This document shows positions 35,269 to 44,414 of a stretch of 64,000 nt of DNA, piece after piece. The position numbers were made by a program, and so were the translations under genes. The notes beneath the pieces were generated by a model that worked only from the letters and a program-made list of their open reading frames with translations, was not told the DNA's origin and searched no databases. The stretch spans positions 310,001 to 374,000 of the forward strand of contig CANGYJ010000006.1 in assembly GCA_947458455.1 (NCBI GenBank), in the 5' to 3' direction. Origin of the DNA: Verrucomicrobiaceae bacterium. Lineage in GTDB: Bacteria > Verrucomicrobiota > Verrucomicrobiia > Verrucomicrobiales > Verrucomicrobiaceae. Within the stretch, counting starts at the first letter, position 1. Every line of letters starts with the position of its first letter.

Positions 35269-36042
35269 TCACCAGACCTTCCAGGGAGCGCTGCCGCTGT
35301 CCCACATTTTGTTGAGCATTTCAAACTCGCGGTAGGTATCCATGCACTGCCAGAAGCCGTCGTGGCAGAAAGCCTTCAGGCGACCGGTCTCAGCCAGTTT
35401 CTGGAGAGGATCGCGTTCAAAAATGCAATCGTCACCGGCGAGGAAGTCTCGCACGGATTTGTCGAGCACCATGTAGCCACCATTGATGTAGCCGGCCTCC
35501 TGCTCGGGCTTTTCGTTGAAGGAGGAGATGGAAGACTCATTGATGCCCAACTCCCCGAAACGCCCGGCTGGCCGCACCGCTGTGAGGGTCACGAGGGCCT
35601 TTTGGGCATAGTGAAAGCGCACCGATTCAGCGATGTTCGCATCCGTCACGCCGTCTCCATAGGTCAGAAGCACGTCTTCATCTCCGATATGCCGCATGGC
35701 GCGGGCAAGACGCCCGCCGGTCATAGAATGCATCCCTGTTTCGAGCAAGGTAACGGTCCAGTCCTCCTCATCGTGGGCGTTGTGGTAGGTGATCTGCGGG
35801 TTACGTCCCAGTTTCAGGGTCACATCACTGCGGTTCCAGAGATAGTTACGGAAGTAATCCTTGATGATCTCCCCCTTGTATCCCAGGCAGATGACAAAGT
35901 CTCTGAACCCGTGGTGGGCATAGGTCTTCATGATGTGCCAAAGGATCGGCTGGCTGCCGACGGGCACCATGGGCTTGGGGCGGTATTCGGTTTCTTCCCG
36001 GAGACGAGTTCCCATCCCTCCGCATAGCAGGATCACTTTCAT
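35269..36042 (-). CDS. rfbF: Glucose-1-phosphate cytidylyltransferase
   Basis: 257 residues, the exact family size. The nucleotide loop LLCGGMGTRLREETEYRPKP and the PMVPVGSQPILWHIMKTYAHHG block are diagnostic, with TYGDGVTD carrying the metal Asp (about 128). It couples CTP and glucose-1-phosphate to CDP-glucose in the cytoplasm. Gaps on both sides (110 bp downstream to the SGNH gene, 47 bp upstream) are larger than between the other genes, so an internal promoter is possible. Confidence 0.95.
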   Translation of the reverse strand: MKVILLCGGMGTRLREETEYRPKPMVPVGSQPILWHIMKTYAHHGFRDFVICLGYKGEIIKDYFRNYLWNRSDVTLKLGRNPQITYHNAHDEEDWTVTLLETGMHSMTGGRLARAMRHIGDEDVLLTYGDGVTDANIAESVRFHYAQKALVTLTAVRPAGRFGELGINESSISSFNEKPEQEAGYINGGYMVLDKSVRDFLAGDDCIFERDPLQKLAETGRLKAFCHDGFWQCMDTYREFEMLNKMWDSGSAPWKVW

Positions 36043-36089
36043 CAGTTCATGTTAGTTGTGGGCTGTCATTATGCATACCTACGCGGCTG

Positions 36090-37058
36090 TCACAAGATGC
36101 CCTTCGTCAGGGCATACCATCGGCTGAGTTTTTTGGTCTTTGATCTCACGTCTCCGGGATCGCCTCCGGCACTCTTGAAACGGGCCGCACTGTGGTAGAA
36201 ACGTCTGGCGAGATCCCTGCCAGGATCACCGGAAGAACCTGGAAAGTCGCGCATAACCTCTCGGAGTCGATTGAGGTAGCCTGTCCAGTCTTCCCATTCC
36301 TCCTGCGTGGGGCGGTATTCCGGCATCCACCGGTCCTGGTAGTCGAAAACCGGAGCCACGGTGCATCCCGTGAGCTTCAGCCTGAATGTCTGGCGGATGC
36401 GGGAGCGAACCGTCTCCGTGGCCGCCCAGTGTACCTTGCTCGTTTGATTGGGATGGACGCGGTAATCGAGGATGACCTCGGCCAGATTGGCCAGGCGAGT
36501 CTGGAAAAACAGTCTCGTCCATAATTCCAAATCCTCCTCCAGCGGTCCGAGACTCTCGTCATAGCCGCCAAAATCCAGAATCGCCTGCCGGCGGTAGGCC
36601 ACCGTGGGATGGTTCAGCGCGTTGGACCAATTCAGTCGGTAACCGATGTCAGGATGAGTCAGCGGCACGCGAGGAGACTTGCCCTGCCCATCCATGTTTT
36701 GCACCTGCCCGCCCAGCACCGTGATCTCGGGATGCGCGGTGAGATACTGGCATTGCAAAGCCAGCCTGCCCGGGTGGGCGATGTCGTCACTGTCCATGCG
36801 GATGACGATTTCCGTCTGCAACTCTCGCAAACCTTTGTTCAACGACCGGGACACTCCGATGGAGGTCTCGTGATGGATCACCCGCACGCGGCTATCCTGA
36901 ATGTTCTCGAGATATTCCCGCACCACGGGCTCAGAGCCATCGTTGATGATGAGAAAATCGAAGTCACGATGCGTCTGGCTCAGAATGCTCTGCACCGCCA
37001 ACTGCACATGTGGCAGATGGCCGCGGCATGGCATCAATATTCCAGCCGTTTTGCTCAT
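36090..37058 (-). CDS. Glycosyltransferase family 2
   Basis: 322 residues. The GT-A signature is clear: ILMPCRGHLPHVQLAVQSIL, FDFLIINDGSEPVVREYL, and the metal-binding VIRMDSDDIAHPGRL (DxD at about 94). Toward the C-terminus GPLEEDLELWTRLF is the usual catalytic-base ED motif. The sugar specificity cannot be read. It overlaps the GT11 gene by 4 nt. Confidence 0.88.
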   Translation of the reverse strand: MSKTAGILMPCRGHLPHVQLAVQSILSQTHRDFDFLIINDGSEPVVREYLENIQDSRVRVIHHETSIGVSRSLNKGLRELQTEIVIRMDSDDIAHPGRLALQCQYLTAHPEITVLGGQVQNMDGQGKSPRVPLTHPDIGYRLNWSNALNHPTVAYRRQAILDFGGYDESLGPLEEDLELWTRLFFQTRLANLAEVILDYRVHPNQTSKVHWAATETVRSRIRQTFRLKLTGCTVAPVFDYQDRWMPEYRPTQEEWEDWTGYLNRLREVMRDFPGSSGDPGRDLARRFYHSAARFKSAGGDPGDVRSKTKKLSRWYALTKGIL

Positions 37059-37969
37059 GCGACTCCCTCAGGTGAGATTTTGATCCACGGCGGAGGCAGG
37101 ATGCCCTCGGCGGATGGCCCCTTCGCACTGTCATTCATCCATCGTGACGGAGCGATCGTGATGCCATCTGGCCGCCCCAACCACGCCCCCCACCAGCTAA
37201 AGCTGCTGTTGGCGATGATGTGATGCCTGCACAGGCTCATCAGACGAAGGTCATCGTAGTTATTGAGCGCCGAATTCAGATCCACGAACACAGGCTTTCC
37301 TGGCAGGTTCAGGTGTTGCCTGGCCCATTCGATCTCGTCTGAGAAGACAAAGAAGCACACATCTCCCTCCAGCTCGCAAACGCGTCGCACCGCCGCTTCA
37401 TAATAGGCCGTCGAACAGCCGCCGTGGATGCTCTGGGTCTTGGCATTGGCCGTGTAATCCCCACGGCGCACATGCAGAGAGACGGCATTCGTGGAAAGGA
37501 TGCGTTCCGCCATCTCCTTATTGCCGGGACCGGGCTCGGTCTTCACGCGAAAGTCTTTCCGTATCTCCTCGGCGATAGGCTCAAAGTAACGCGGACTCTG
37601 CCAGTAACCATCCAGGTAGAGGGAGCCACGCATACCGAGCACCTTCTCATCATACTCAAAGCCGCTTTCCACCACCTTTTGAAGGCTGGAAAGCGGTGTC
37701 TGGATCACGGGGCCATGCCAATCGCCAAGCCGCGCTAAAAGACTGCGCACACCACCTTCTCCGCGAATGCGCCGCATCTCCCAGTCTCTCGCCTCGGGAG
37801 CCTCCAGTTCGAAATGTTGGAGACTGAAACGGTGCAGCTTGTAGGAGCGAAAGGCAGAAGTATCCAAAACGAGCGCCGCGCCATTCAAAAGGGCCATCCG
37901 CTTGCCTGCGGCATATTGGAACATCTGATTGCCCAGGCCGCCGATGAGTCTGACAAGTATCGTGTTCAA
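37055..37969 (-). CDS. Glycosyltransferase family 11 (alpha-1,2-fucosyltransferase-like)
   Basis: 304 residues starting at TTG, which overlaps the preceding stop (TTGA). The GT11 motifs are complete: RLIGGLGNQMFQYAAGKRMA at the N-terminus, VSLHVRRGDYTANAKT (about 162-177, the HxRRxD fucosyltransferase motif) and NSSFSWWGAWLG (about 256-267). It transfers a GDP-linked deoxyhexose, by family GDP-L-fucose, onto a sugar. It follows the Fcl- and ColD-like genes that would prepare its donor. Confidence 0.92.
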   Translation of the reverse strand: MNTILVRLIGGLGNQMFQYAAGKRMALLNGAALVLDTSAFRSYKLHRFSLQHFELEAPEARDWEMRRIRGEGGVRSLLARLGDWHGPVIQTPLSSLQKVVESGFEYDEKVLGMRGSLYLDGYWQSPRYFEPIAEEIRKDFRVKTEPGPGNKEMAERILSTNAVSLHVRRGDYTANAKTQSIHGGCSTAYYEAAVRRVCELEGDVCFFVFSDEIEWARQHLNLPGKPVFVDLNSALNNYDDLRLMSLCRHHIIANSSFSWWGAWLGRPDGITIAPSRWMNDSAKGPSAEGILPPPWIKISPEGVA

Positions 37970-39240
37970 GAGGGAGATAAAAACGCGGTGAAGACAGAAA
38001 TCAGGCGGCTGATCTCCGCCTCGGTGTAGAGCGGCGAAAGCCCGATGTAGAAGCCGCGCTCGTGAATCTCATCGGCTCCGGGGAAGGCACGTTCCTTGAA
38101 GGCCGGAAACACTTCGGAAACCGGGTGACGGGCGATGTTACCTGCCACCACCGGGCGAGTCTCCACGCCAGCGAGCTCCAGGTGACGCGTGATGTCCGAT
38201 CGAGTGAAGGGTGCCTCCTTCGCCACCATGAGCGGCAGGGCAAACCAGCACGGGGCGGCATCGGGATGCACCTCCGGGCGTGACAGCCACTTCTGCGTGT
38301 CGATGAATTCGAAGAACTGGCCAGCCAGCTTGTTCCGCTGCTGGTTGAAGGCCTCGATCTTTTCGAGCTGGCAGAGGCCAAAGCCGGCCTGCACATCCGT
38401 GGGGCGCACATTGAAACCCCAGTTGTAAAACGCGTAGCGAGGATCAATGCCGCGCTGAGCCAGCTCCTCCTTACCTTCCTGACCATCCACATTGCGCACC
38501 CAGCCATGGGCGCGGAGGATTTTTAGATCGCGGGCGTGCTGCTCGGTCTGGCAGACGATCATCCCGCCCTCCATCGTCACGAGATGATGAGCAAAAAAGA
38601 AGCTGAAAGTGCCGGCCACGCCAAAGTTTCCGACCTTCACCCCTTTGAACTCTGCCCCGAGTGCCTCGCAGCAATCTTCAATGATCACGAGGTTGTGCTT
38701 TTGGGCCAAGGCGGTGATGGCACCCATGTCACACGGATTGCCCATGAGATGCACGAGGAAGATCGCCTTCGTGGCTGGCGTGATGGCCCGCTCCAGCTCT
38801 TCCACATCCACATTCAGCGTGCGGGGAGAGACATCCACCAGCCGCACCTTCAGCCCGGCCATCATGGCGGACCAAATCTGCGTGGGCCATGTCACCACGG
38901 GCACCAGGATTTCATCGCCCGGCTGGAGAATGGGAGCCACAGGGTTTGCCAGCAGGTGGCAGGCGAGGAGATCGGCGGAGGAGCCGCTATTCACCATGAC
39001 CGAATGACTGCAGCCTTGATAGGCCGAGTAGCGACGCTCGAATTCCAGCGTCTTCTCCCACATCGTGGTGCGAAAGCTGCACAGCGAATCCAGCGCCTGG
39101 AGGATCTCCTGCACGTCATAGGTGGCGATGCTCAGCGGATACCAGTAGCGAGTGTCCTTGGCTTGATTGGTGCGGCTGTGGTTCTCCAAAAAGATTTCGA
39201 GAACACCCGCGAGCTTGTCGATATTGGGAATGTTGCGCAT
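37966..39240 (-). CDS. PMP-dependent nucleotide-sugar 3-dehydratase, ColD-like (DegT fold, His in place of Lys)
   Basis: 424 residues of the DegT aminotransferase fold, but the PLP Lys position reads FSFFFAHHLVTMEGG with His 218/219, as in ColD (GDP-4-keto-6-deoxymannose 3-dehydratase) and RfbH/E1. ILRAHGWVRN and FNVRPTDVQAGFG are shared with both. The cysteine cluster that holds the [2Fe-2S] centre of RfbH/E1 is missing between residues 240 and 285. By this logic it is ColD-type, working without a separate reductase. It directly follows the Fcl/ColC-like gene (3 nt gap), supporting GDP-colitose rather than a CDP-3,6-dideoxyhexose. gmd is not in the window. Confidence 0.8.
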   Translation of the reverse strand: MRNIPNIDKLAGVLEIFLENHSRTNQAKDTRYWYPLSIATYDVQEILQALDSLCSFRTTMWEKTLEFERRYSAYQGCSHSVMVNSGSSADLLACHLLANPVAPILQPGDEILVPVVTWPTQIWSAMMAGLKVRLVDVSPRTLNVDVEELERAITPATKAIFLVHLMGNPCDMGAITALAQKHNLVIIEDCCEALGAEFKGVKVGNFGVAGTFSFFFAHHLVTMEGGMIVCQTEQHARDLKILRAHGWVRNVDGQEGKEELAQRGIDPRYAFYNWGFNVRPTDVQAGFGLCQLEKIEAFNQQRNKLAGQFFEFIDTQKWLSRPEVHPDAAPCWFALPLMVAKEAPFTRSDITRHLELAGVETRPVVAGNIARHPVSEVFPAFKERAFPGADEIHERGFYIGLSPLYTEAEISRLISVFTAFLSPS

Positions 39241-39243
39241 GAA

Positions 39244-40188
39244 TTAGCCTTGGGGCTGGGATTGCTTGACCTGGCAGTATTCTTCCATGGTTAGGCGGAT
39301 TCCTTCATCCAGGGAAATTTGCGGCTCAAAGCCGATGGCTTTGATCTTGCTCACATCGAGGCACTTTCTCGGCATGCCGTCAGGCTTCGAGCTATCCCAC
39401 TCCAGCCGCCCTTGATAGCCCGCTGCCGCCGCCACCTTCTCCGCTAGCTCGCGGATGCTGATGTCCTCCCCGCAGCCCACATTAAAAATCTCCGGCGAAT
39501 CGACCTTTTGCATCATCAGCAGCACGGCGCGTGCGAGGTCATCCACGTGGAGAAATTCACGCTTCGCCGATCCGGTTCCCCACATCACCACTTTTTCCGC
39601 ACCAGCCTCCGCGGCATCCACAAAACGCCTGACCAAAGCGGAGAGCACATGCGAACGCTGCGGATCAAAGCTATCTCCGGTGCCGTAGAGATTGCAGGGC
39701 ATTGGGCAGAGCCCCTGCATGCCGTACTGCTTGTGATAATACTGCGTCATGCGCAGTCCGGCGATCTTCGCCAGCGCATAGCCCTCATTGGTCGGCTCCA
39801 GCGGACCGGAAAGCAGGTGCTCCTCCTTCATCGGCTGCGGGCATTCACGGGGGTAAATGCACGAACTGCCCAGAAACACCATCCGCTTCACCCCGGCCAG
39901 CATGCTGCCGTGGATGATGTGGTTCTGAATCGCCAGATTCTCATACAGAAACTGCGCTGGCTCAGCCCGATTGGCTTCAATGCCACCCACGCGTGCGGCG
40001 GCGAGAATCACCGTGTGCGGTTTCGCCTGCTTCAGATACTCAAAGACAGCCTCTTGATCGAGCAGATCCAGTTCCTGCCTGGACTGCGTCAGGATGTCCT
40101 TCAAACCCTGGCTGCGTAGGTGGCGTTCGATAGCCCTGCCCACCATGCCTCGGTGGCCTGCGAGAAAGATGCTCTGGTTGTTGGTCAT
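39244..40188 (-). CDS. fcl: GDP-L-fucose synthase / ColC-type epimerase-reductase
   Basis: 314 residues from ATG 40188; the longer frame adds an implausible Arg-rich lead. Extended SDR: FLAGHRGMVGRAIERHL (8-24), LAAARVGGIEANRAEP, catalytic S108 in GSSCIYP, Y137 and K141 in YALAKIAG, agreeing with the known GFS triad. It epimerises C3/C5 and reduces C4 of GDP-4-keto-6-deoxymannose. ColC of the colitose pathway is a close homologue, and the adjacent ColD-like gene leaves both products possible. It is the first gene of the minus-strand operon. Confidence 0.88.
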   Translation of the reverse strand: MTNNQSIFLAGHRGMVGRAIERHLRSQGLKDILTQSRQELDLLDQEAVFEYLKQAKPHTVILAAARVGGIEANRAEPAQFLYENLAIQNHIIHGSMLAGVKRMVFLGSSCIYPRECPQPMKEEHLLSGPLEPTNEGYALAKIAGLRMTQYYHKQYGMQGLCPMPCNLYGTGDSFDPQRSHVLSALVRRFVDAAEAGAEKVVMWGTGSAKREFLHVDDLARAVLLMMQKVDSPEIFNVGCGEDISIRELAEKVAAAAGYQGRLEWDSSKPDGMPRKCLDVSKIKAIGFEPQISLDEGIRLTMEEYCQVKQSQPQG

Positions 40189-40301
40189 GGGGCGGTCGGA
40201 AAATTTTTCTAAACAGCAAAACAAAGACATCCGCAACCCGCCAGTTGATAATGCCCTTTTCCGGGCCAACCACAGCTCACCAGCCCCGCTCACTCGCCCC
40301 C

Positions 40302-40805
40302 ATGCCTCCCTCCTCCGAGCCAGTCCCCAACCCGCAGAAGCTCTTCCGCCTCTGGGATGCCGGGCAGATCTCACGGGAGGATTTTCAGCGGCTCATGGCC
40401 GTGCATGCCCGCGAACTCATTGAGGAGATGGAGCAGGCGCGGAAAAATCCTCTCATGGCCTGGATGCACCAGCTCTTTAACCGCCGTGAGGCCGCTCGCT
40501 GGGCGGGTGGGCATGGGGAGGCCCTGGTGCGGGAGATTTTGTTCGCTCTCGCCGATGAGGAGAGCTTTCCACCAGCACGTTCGCTGTGGAATGCCACGCA
40601 TCCGCATGTGCCGCTCCACGTCTTTTTCCGTGCCCGTGAAATGCCGCGCTTCCGCTTTTTGAAGCTCCGCGCCACCTCCCAGGCCGTCACCGTCGAAATC
40701 GAGCACGGTGGCAGTGATACCGCCCCGCCCGTGCGGGAGGAATTTTACCTCCGCCGCTATCGCAACATGCAGTTGATGGTGGAACGCCGCGACATGCTGG
40801 GCTAG
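40302..40805 (+). CDS. Conserved-looking hypothetical protein
   Basis: 167 residues from ATG 40302. No signal peptide or membrane segment. Residues 10-60 are amphipathic and acidic (KLFRLWDAGQISREDFQRLMAVHARELIEEME), reading like a short helical-hairpin or EF-like segment. The C-terminal half is beta-rich with many Arg (FLKLRATSQAVTVEIEHGG, FYLRRYRNMQLMVERR). I do not recognise the family. It starts a plus-strand pair with the membrane protein gene 11 nt downstream and could be its partner. Confidence 0.55.
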   Translation: MPPSSEPVPNPQKLFRLWDAGQISREDFQRLMAVHARELIEEMEQARKNPLMAWMHQLFNRREAARWAGGHGEALVREILFALADEESFPPARSLWNATHPHVPLHVFFRAREMPRFRFLKLRATSQAVTVEIEHGGSDTAPPVREEFYLRRYRNMQLMVERRDMLG

Positions 40806-40816
40806 CCCCCCCTCTC

Positions 40817-42415
40817 ATGCATTCGACCAAGGCTCCCGCCCTCTCCATGACCGCCTTCATCCTCCTCGCGATCATTGCGATGGCGGCGGCGGCGTTTTAC
40901 CGGCTGCCGCTGCTCGATGAGCGCCCGATGCACACCGATGAAGCCATCCTGGCCTATAAAACGACTCAGTTTCAATCCACCGGTCATTTCGAATACGACC
41001 CGAAGGACTACCACGGCCCCGGCCTGCACTACGCCGCCATCCTTTGGTCCAAATTTGCCTTCTGGGGCGCTCCAGATACTTGGCGTGGTGATCAACTCCG
41101 CACCGTCACCGCTCTCTGCGGCCTGCTGCTCATCCTCTCCACGCTGCTGCTCACGGACGTGCTTGGGCGTAACGGCGTGATCGCCGCCATGCTGCTCGCC
41201 GCTGTCTCGCCGATGCAGGTGTATTACTCACGCTACTACATCATGGAGACACCACTCGTGCTGCTCGTCATGATCGCCCTCGTCAGCTTCTGGCGCTACT
41301 CGCAGGGGGGCGGCAGGCTCTGGCTGCTCCTCGGCGGCATCGCCACCGGCTTGATGCATGCCACCAAGGAAACCTTCATCCTTAATGTCGTCGCCGGTTT
41401 TGTGGCTTGGATCGTGGCCAAGCAGCTCTTCGGCCCCTTCGAGCCGCGCCGCAGCGGCTTCTCGCTGGGTCCATCCAAGCAACGCCCCGGCAAACCGATC
41501 CTCTGGGTGCTTGTGCCCGCCGCCCTCGTCAGCGTCGCCATGTATTCCGGCGGCTTCCATGACTGGGACGCCGTCAAAAACAGCTTCACCACCTACTCGC
41601 ATTACCTCGAACGCTCCGGCGGCGCTGGCCACGAGAAGCCCTGGCACTATTACCTCACGCTCCTCACCTGGCGCAGCGATGGCGGCCTCAACTGGTCCGA
41701 AGGGCTCATCGTCGGCCTCGCCCTCATCGGCATGGGACACGGCCTCGTCGGCAATCATCAGAAAAACGGCCCGCGACAGGCCGTCCTCGTCTTTTTGAGC
41801 CTCTACGCCCTCCTGCTCCTTGGCGGCTACTCCGTGCTCGCCTACAAGACCCCATGGTCCATCCTCAGCGCCCAGCATGCGCTCATCCTGCTCGCCGGTT
41901 ACGGCAGCCGCGTGCTCGCCAGCGTCATTGCCAAAGGCATCCTGCGCATCGGCTACCGCATCGCCTTCGGCCTCGGCCTGTATCATCTGTGCTACCAGAC
42001 GAATCTCGCCATCCATCGCTACTCCGCCGATGCCCGCAATCCATGGGTCTATTCCCACACCGTGCAGGCCTTCCCACGTCTCCTGCATCAGATCAGTGAG
42101 ATTCAGCGCATCGAGCCATCCCCGTTGAACCTCCTCGTCATCAACAAAGACGCTGGTTGGCCCATGCGCTGGCACTGGCGCACGAACGCCAATGCCCGCT
42201 ACGAGCGCAGCGTGCCCGAAACCGATCTCACCGCCTCCGTCATCCTCTGCGACATGGAACTCGTCCCCGCCGTGCAGGCCAAGCTCGGCACCCGCCCCTA
42301 TCACAACCAAGGTTTCTATGGCCTGCGGCCCAATGAGAACCTCGTCATGCTCGTCGAACAGTCCCTCTGGACCCGCTACGAGAACGCACAAAAAGACGCG
42401 GCGGTGACGCCTTGA
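40817..42415 (+). CDS. Multi-spanning membrane protein, Agl23/TIGR03663-like (GT39/ArnT-related)
   Basis: 532 residues. About ten to twelve membrane helices; the first is residues 10-30. The segment LLDERPMHTDEAILAYKT contains the DE pair of the GT-C fold (aspartate used by ArnT/PMT-type enzymes), followed by YHGPGLHYAAILW, typical of the TIGR03663 group, named flippase-associated protein Agl23 in haloarchaea. GT-C enzymes use a lipid-linked sugar at the outer membrane face. It is close to, but outside, the glycan operon and may act in the same pathway. Confidence 0.78.
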   Translation: MHSTKAPALSMTAFILLAIIAMAAAAFYRLPLLDERPMHTDEAILAYKTTQFQSTGHFEYDPKDYHGPGLHYAAILWSKFAFWGAPDTWRGDQLRTVTALCGLLLILSTLLLTDVLGRNGVIAAMLLAAVSPMQVYYSRYYIMETPLVLLVMIALVSFWRYSQGGGRLWLLLGGIATGLMHATKETFILNVVAGFVAWIVAKQLFGPFEPRRSGFSLGPSKQRPGKPILWVLVPAALVSVAMYSGGFHDWDAVKNSFTTYSHYLERSGGAGHEKPWHYYLTLLTWRSDGGLNWSEGLIVGLALIGMGHGLVGNHQKNGPRQAVLVFLSLYALLLLGGYSVLAYKTPWSILSAQHALILLAGYGSRVLASVIAKGILRIGYRIAFGLGLYHLCYQTNLAIHRYSADARNPWVYSHTVQAFPRLLHQISEIQRIEPSPLNLLVINKDAGWPMRWHWRTNANARYERSVPETDLTASVILCDMELVPAVQAKLGTRPYHNQGFYGLRPNENLVMLVEQSLWTRYENAQKDAAVTP

Positions 42416-42425
42416 GCCAACCAGC

Positions 42426-44291
42426 TCACTCCACGCCGCTCACGCGAACGTCATCGAGATCAAAACTCGACTGCGTCCCCGCAGCGCTGGGCACGACGAC
42501 GAGCTTGCCGATGTTTTGAATCGTCTCGCGCCAGGAGAAGCCGTTCGCGGCCCGCTTCCAGCCCGCCGCACGAGCTTCGTCATCGCTCCAGTCGTAGCGC
42601 AGCTCGGCCGTGGCCTCCTGCCAGCCGGTGGTGAAGGTGCTTTTCGTCTCAAACTGCCACGCGCCCACATCGCTGGCGAAGATCTCGATCATCACACGGC
42701 CTCCCGGCTTCGCACTGCGCACGCGACACGAGATGCGAGCACCGCGACCCCCCATGATTTTTGACCAATCGCCGATCACAGCAGATTCACCCGCCTTCAC
42801 CGATGAAGACGCAATGGGTAGATTCCGCCCGCTTCGCGAGACGGTGAGAAAGCCGTCGTGAGCCATCACCGCGTCCACGCCTTTCCAGAACTGCGCATCC
42901 GTCGCGAAGTCGAAGCCATGCGACTTCACCGGCATCGGTTTCCAATCAGCGCTTTTCAGCGGATTGATCTCCACGGGCAAATTTCGATCCACCAGCGCCA
43001 CGCCTTCCAGGCCGTAGATTTTCCCACGAGGCATCGAAAGGCGAAAACGGAGTGTTTTGCCCGCCCACGAGCCTTTTTCGACCTTTTGACCGGCTTCATC
43101 CATCGCCGTGACTTCGACCGCATCACCATCCGCGATCACGCGAAACGGCTCCGAGGTCACGCGAAGCCTTCGCGTGGTCAAAACGGCCGTTTCGCCCTCT
43201 TTCGATGGCTCGTAACCCGCAAAGCCATCCTCGCGCAAAGTCGCCAAACAAGGCAGGCAATGCCGTTTCCAGCCCGTGTGCGGAAAATCATCGCCGCCGT
43301 AAAAGAGGAGGTGCTTTCCATCCCGAATCACCGGCGGCCCGGCCATCGCGTAGATGCATTCGCTGTCGTAGCTGCCCTTGGGCCCGCGTGGGATCAACGG
43401 CACGCCGGGTGCCACTCGCTGCCACTTCAGGCCATCCGGGCTCCACACCAGTTCGCAATCCACCGTGCGGCCATGGCTCACGTTGTACATCATCAAATAG
43501 CCGAGGTAGAGGCCCGCATGGCGGAAGACCGGCATGCAGTAAGTCTGGCTGCCGCGCCCTTCGCTCACGCGGCTGCGCAGCATGAGGCCGTTGTTCCGCC
43601 AATGTAGGAAGTCATCGCTCTCCAGCCGCGCCACGAGCCGCTCGCCGAGGTAGAGCTTCGTGAACCACACATACTTGCCGCTGCCGTCGTCCCAGAAGGC
43701 GTTGTTATGAGTGTCACCATTCTGAGCACCGAAGCCTTCCGCCTTGATCGCCTCGCCCCAATGAATGCCATCCACGGAGAAGCGCACCTGCGGCTTCCCG
43801 AGGCCCACATCGCCCACCATCTTGTAGCGACGCATCGGATCGACCTCATGCAGGTCTTTGAAAACGCCCACGTTTGGGCAATCACGCGCCACGATGTTCG
43901 TGGCCTTCGTGCCGCCAAAGGCATGCAAGCCCAGCGCAGGCTTGTCCCAGGTGAGGCCGTCCTTCGAGGTCGCATAGAGCAGATACCATCCCACATCGTG
44001 AACCGTGCTTGGCCCGTCCATCTGCGCGATGGCCTCCTTGTCCGCCAGCACGCATTTATACCACATTTTGAAGACCGCATGCTCCTCGTCCCAGATGACA
44101 TTCGGATACAGATTGTTCAGCGAGTTCTCCCACGGCTTGTCCGCTTGGAAAAGCGGATTGCCCGCATGCTTCGTGACCGTTCCCGGCATCAACCGGGCGT
44201 TTTCCGCACTCTCGATCACCCGCGAGTCGAGCACGAGCAGCTTGTCCGCGAGCAGCGGCGTGGTGAGCAGGAGGAAAAGGAGAGGGCGCAT
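42426..44291 (-). CDS. Secreted glycoside-hydrolase-like beta-propeller protein
   Basis: 621 residues from ATG 44291. A signal peptide ([15 protein letters not shown]) leads into a region rich in [31 protein letters not shown], and [24 protein letters not shown], which reads like the five-bladed propeller of the GH32/GH43/GH130 superfamily. The last 180 residues look like a carbohydrate-binding beta-sandwich. Catalytic residues cannot be assigned with certainty. It is next to a sulfatase gene on the same strand, so both may attack a sulfated polysaccharide outside the cytoplasm. Confidence 0.7.
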   Translation of the reverse strand: MRPLLFLLLTTPLLADKLLVLDSRVIESAENARLMPGTVTKHAGNPLFQADKPWENSLNNLYPNVIWDEEHAVFKMWYKCVLADKEAIAQMDGPSTVHDVGWYLLYATSKDGLTWDKPALGLHAFGGTKATNIVARDCPNVGVFKDLHEVDPMRRYKMVGDVGLGKPQVRFSVDGIHWGEAIKAEGFGAQNGDTHNNAFWDDGSGKYVWFTKLYLGERLVARLESDDFLHWRNNGLMLRSRVSEGRGSQTYCMPVFRHAGLYLGYLMMYNVSHGRTVDCELVWSPDGLKWQRVAPGVPLIPRGPKGSYDSECIYAMAGPPVIRDGKHLLFYGGDDFPHTGWKRHCLPCLATLREDGFAGYEPSKEGETAVLTTRRLRVTSEPFRVIADGDAVEVTAMDEAGQKVEKGSWAGKTLRFRLSMPRGKIYGLEGVALVDRNLPVEINPLKSADWKPMPVKSHGFDFATDAQFWKGVDAVMAHDGFLTVSRSGRNLPIASSSVKAGESAVIGDWSKIMGGRGARISCRVRSAKPGGRVMIEIFASDVGAWQFETKSTFTTGWQEATAELRYDWSDDEARAAGWKRAANGFSWRETIQNIGKLVVVPSAAGTQSSFDLDDVRVSGVE

Positions 44292-44351
44292 GTGCGGAGT
44301 TACGCATTGCCAAAGCGATTCATGCAATCTCCGCGAAACGTCGTGCCTTTT

Positions 44352-44414
44352 GTAGCTTCGACTGGCAGTCGAAGCCGAACGTCCCCTGATGCTTCGATTG
44401 CCAATCGAAGCTAC
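44352..44414. repeat. REP-like hairpin doublet overlapping the sulfatase stop codon
   Basis: Two perfect hairpins, GCTTCGACT-GGC-AGTCGAAGC and GCTTCGATT-GCC-AATCGAAGC, with GTAG at the left end and CTAC at the right. The minus-strand stop codon of the sulfatase (TAG, 44411-44413) is part of the right CTAC end. Same architecture as the 1145-1197 element but a different sequence family. Confidence 0.88.

Noticed and set aside
37966-39240. Annotation as RfbH/E1 of the CDP-3,6-dideoxyhexose pathway
   Set aside because: The cysteine cluster of the [2Fe-2S] centre and a partner reductase are missing, so ColD-type is preferred.
41228-42391. 387-codon minus-strand open frame
   Set aside because: Antisense to the Agl23-like membrane protein; no domain is visible.
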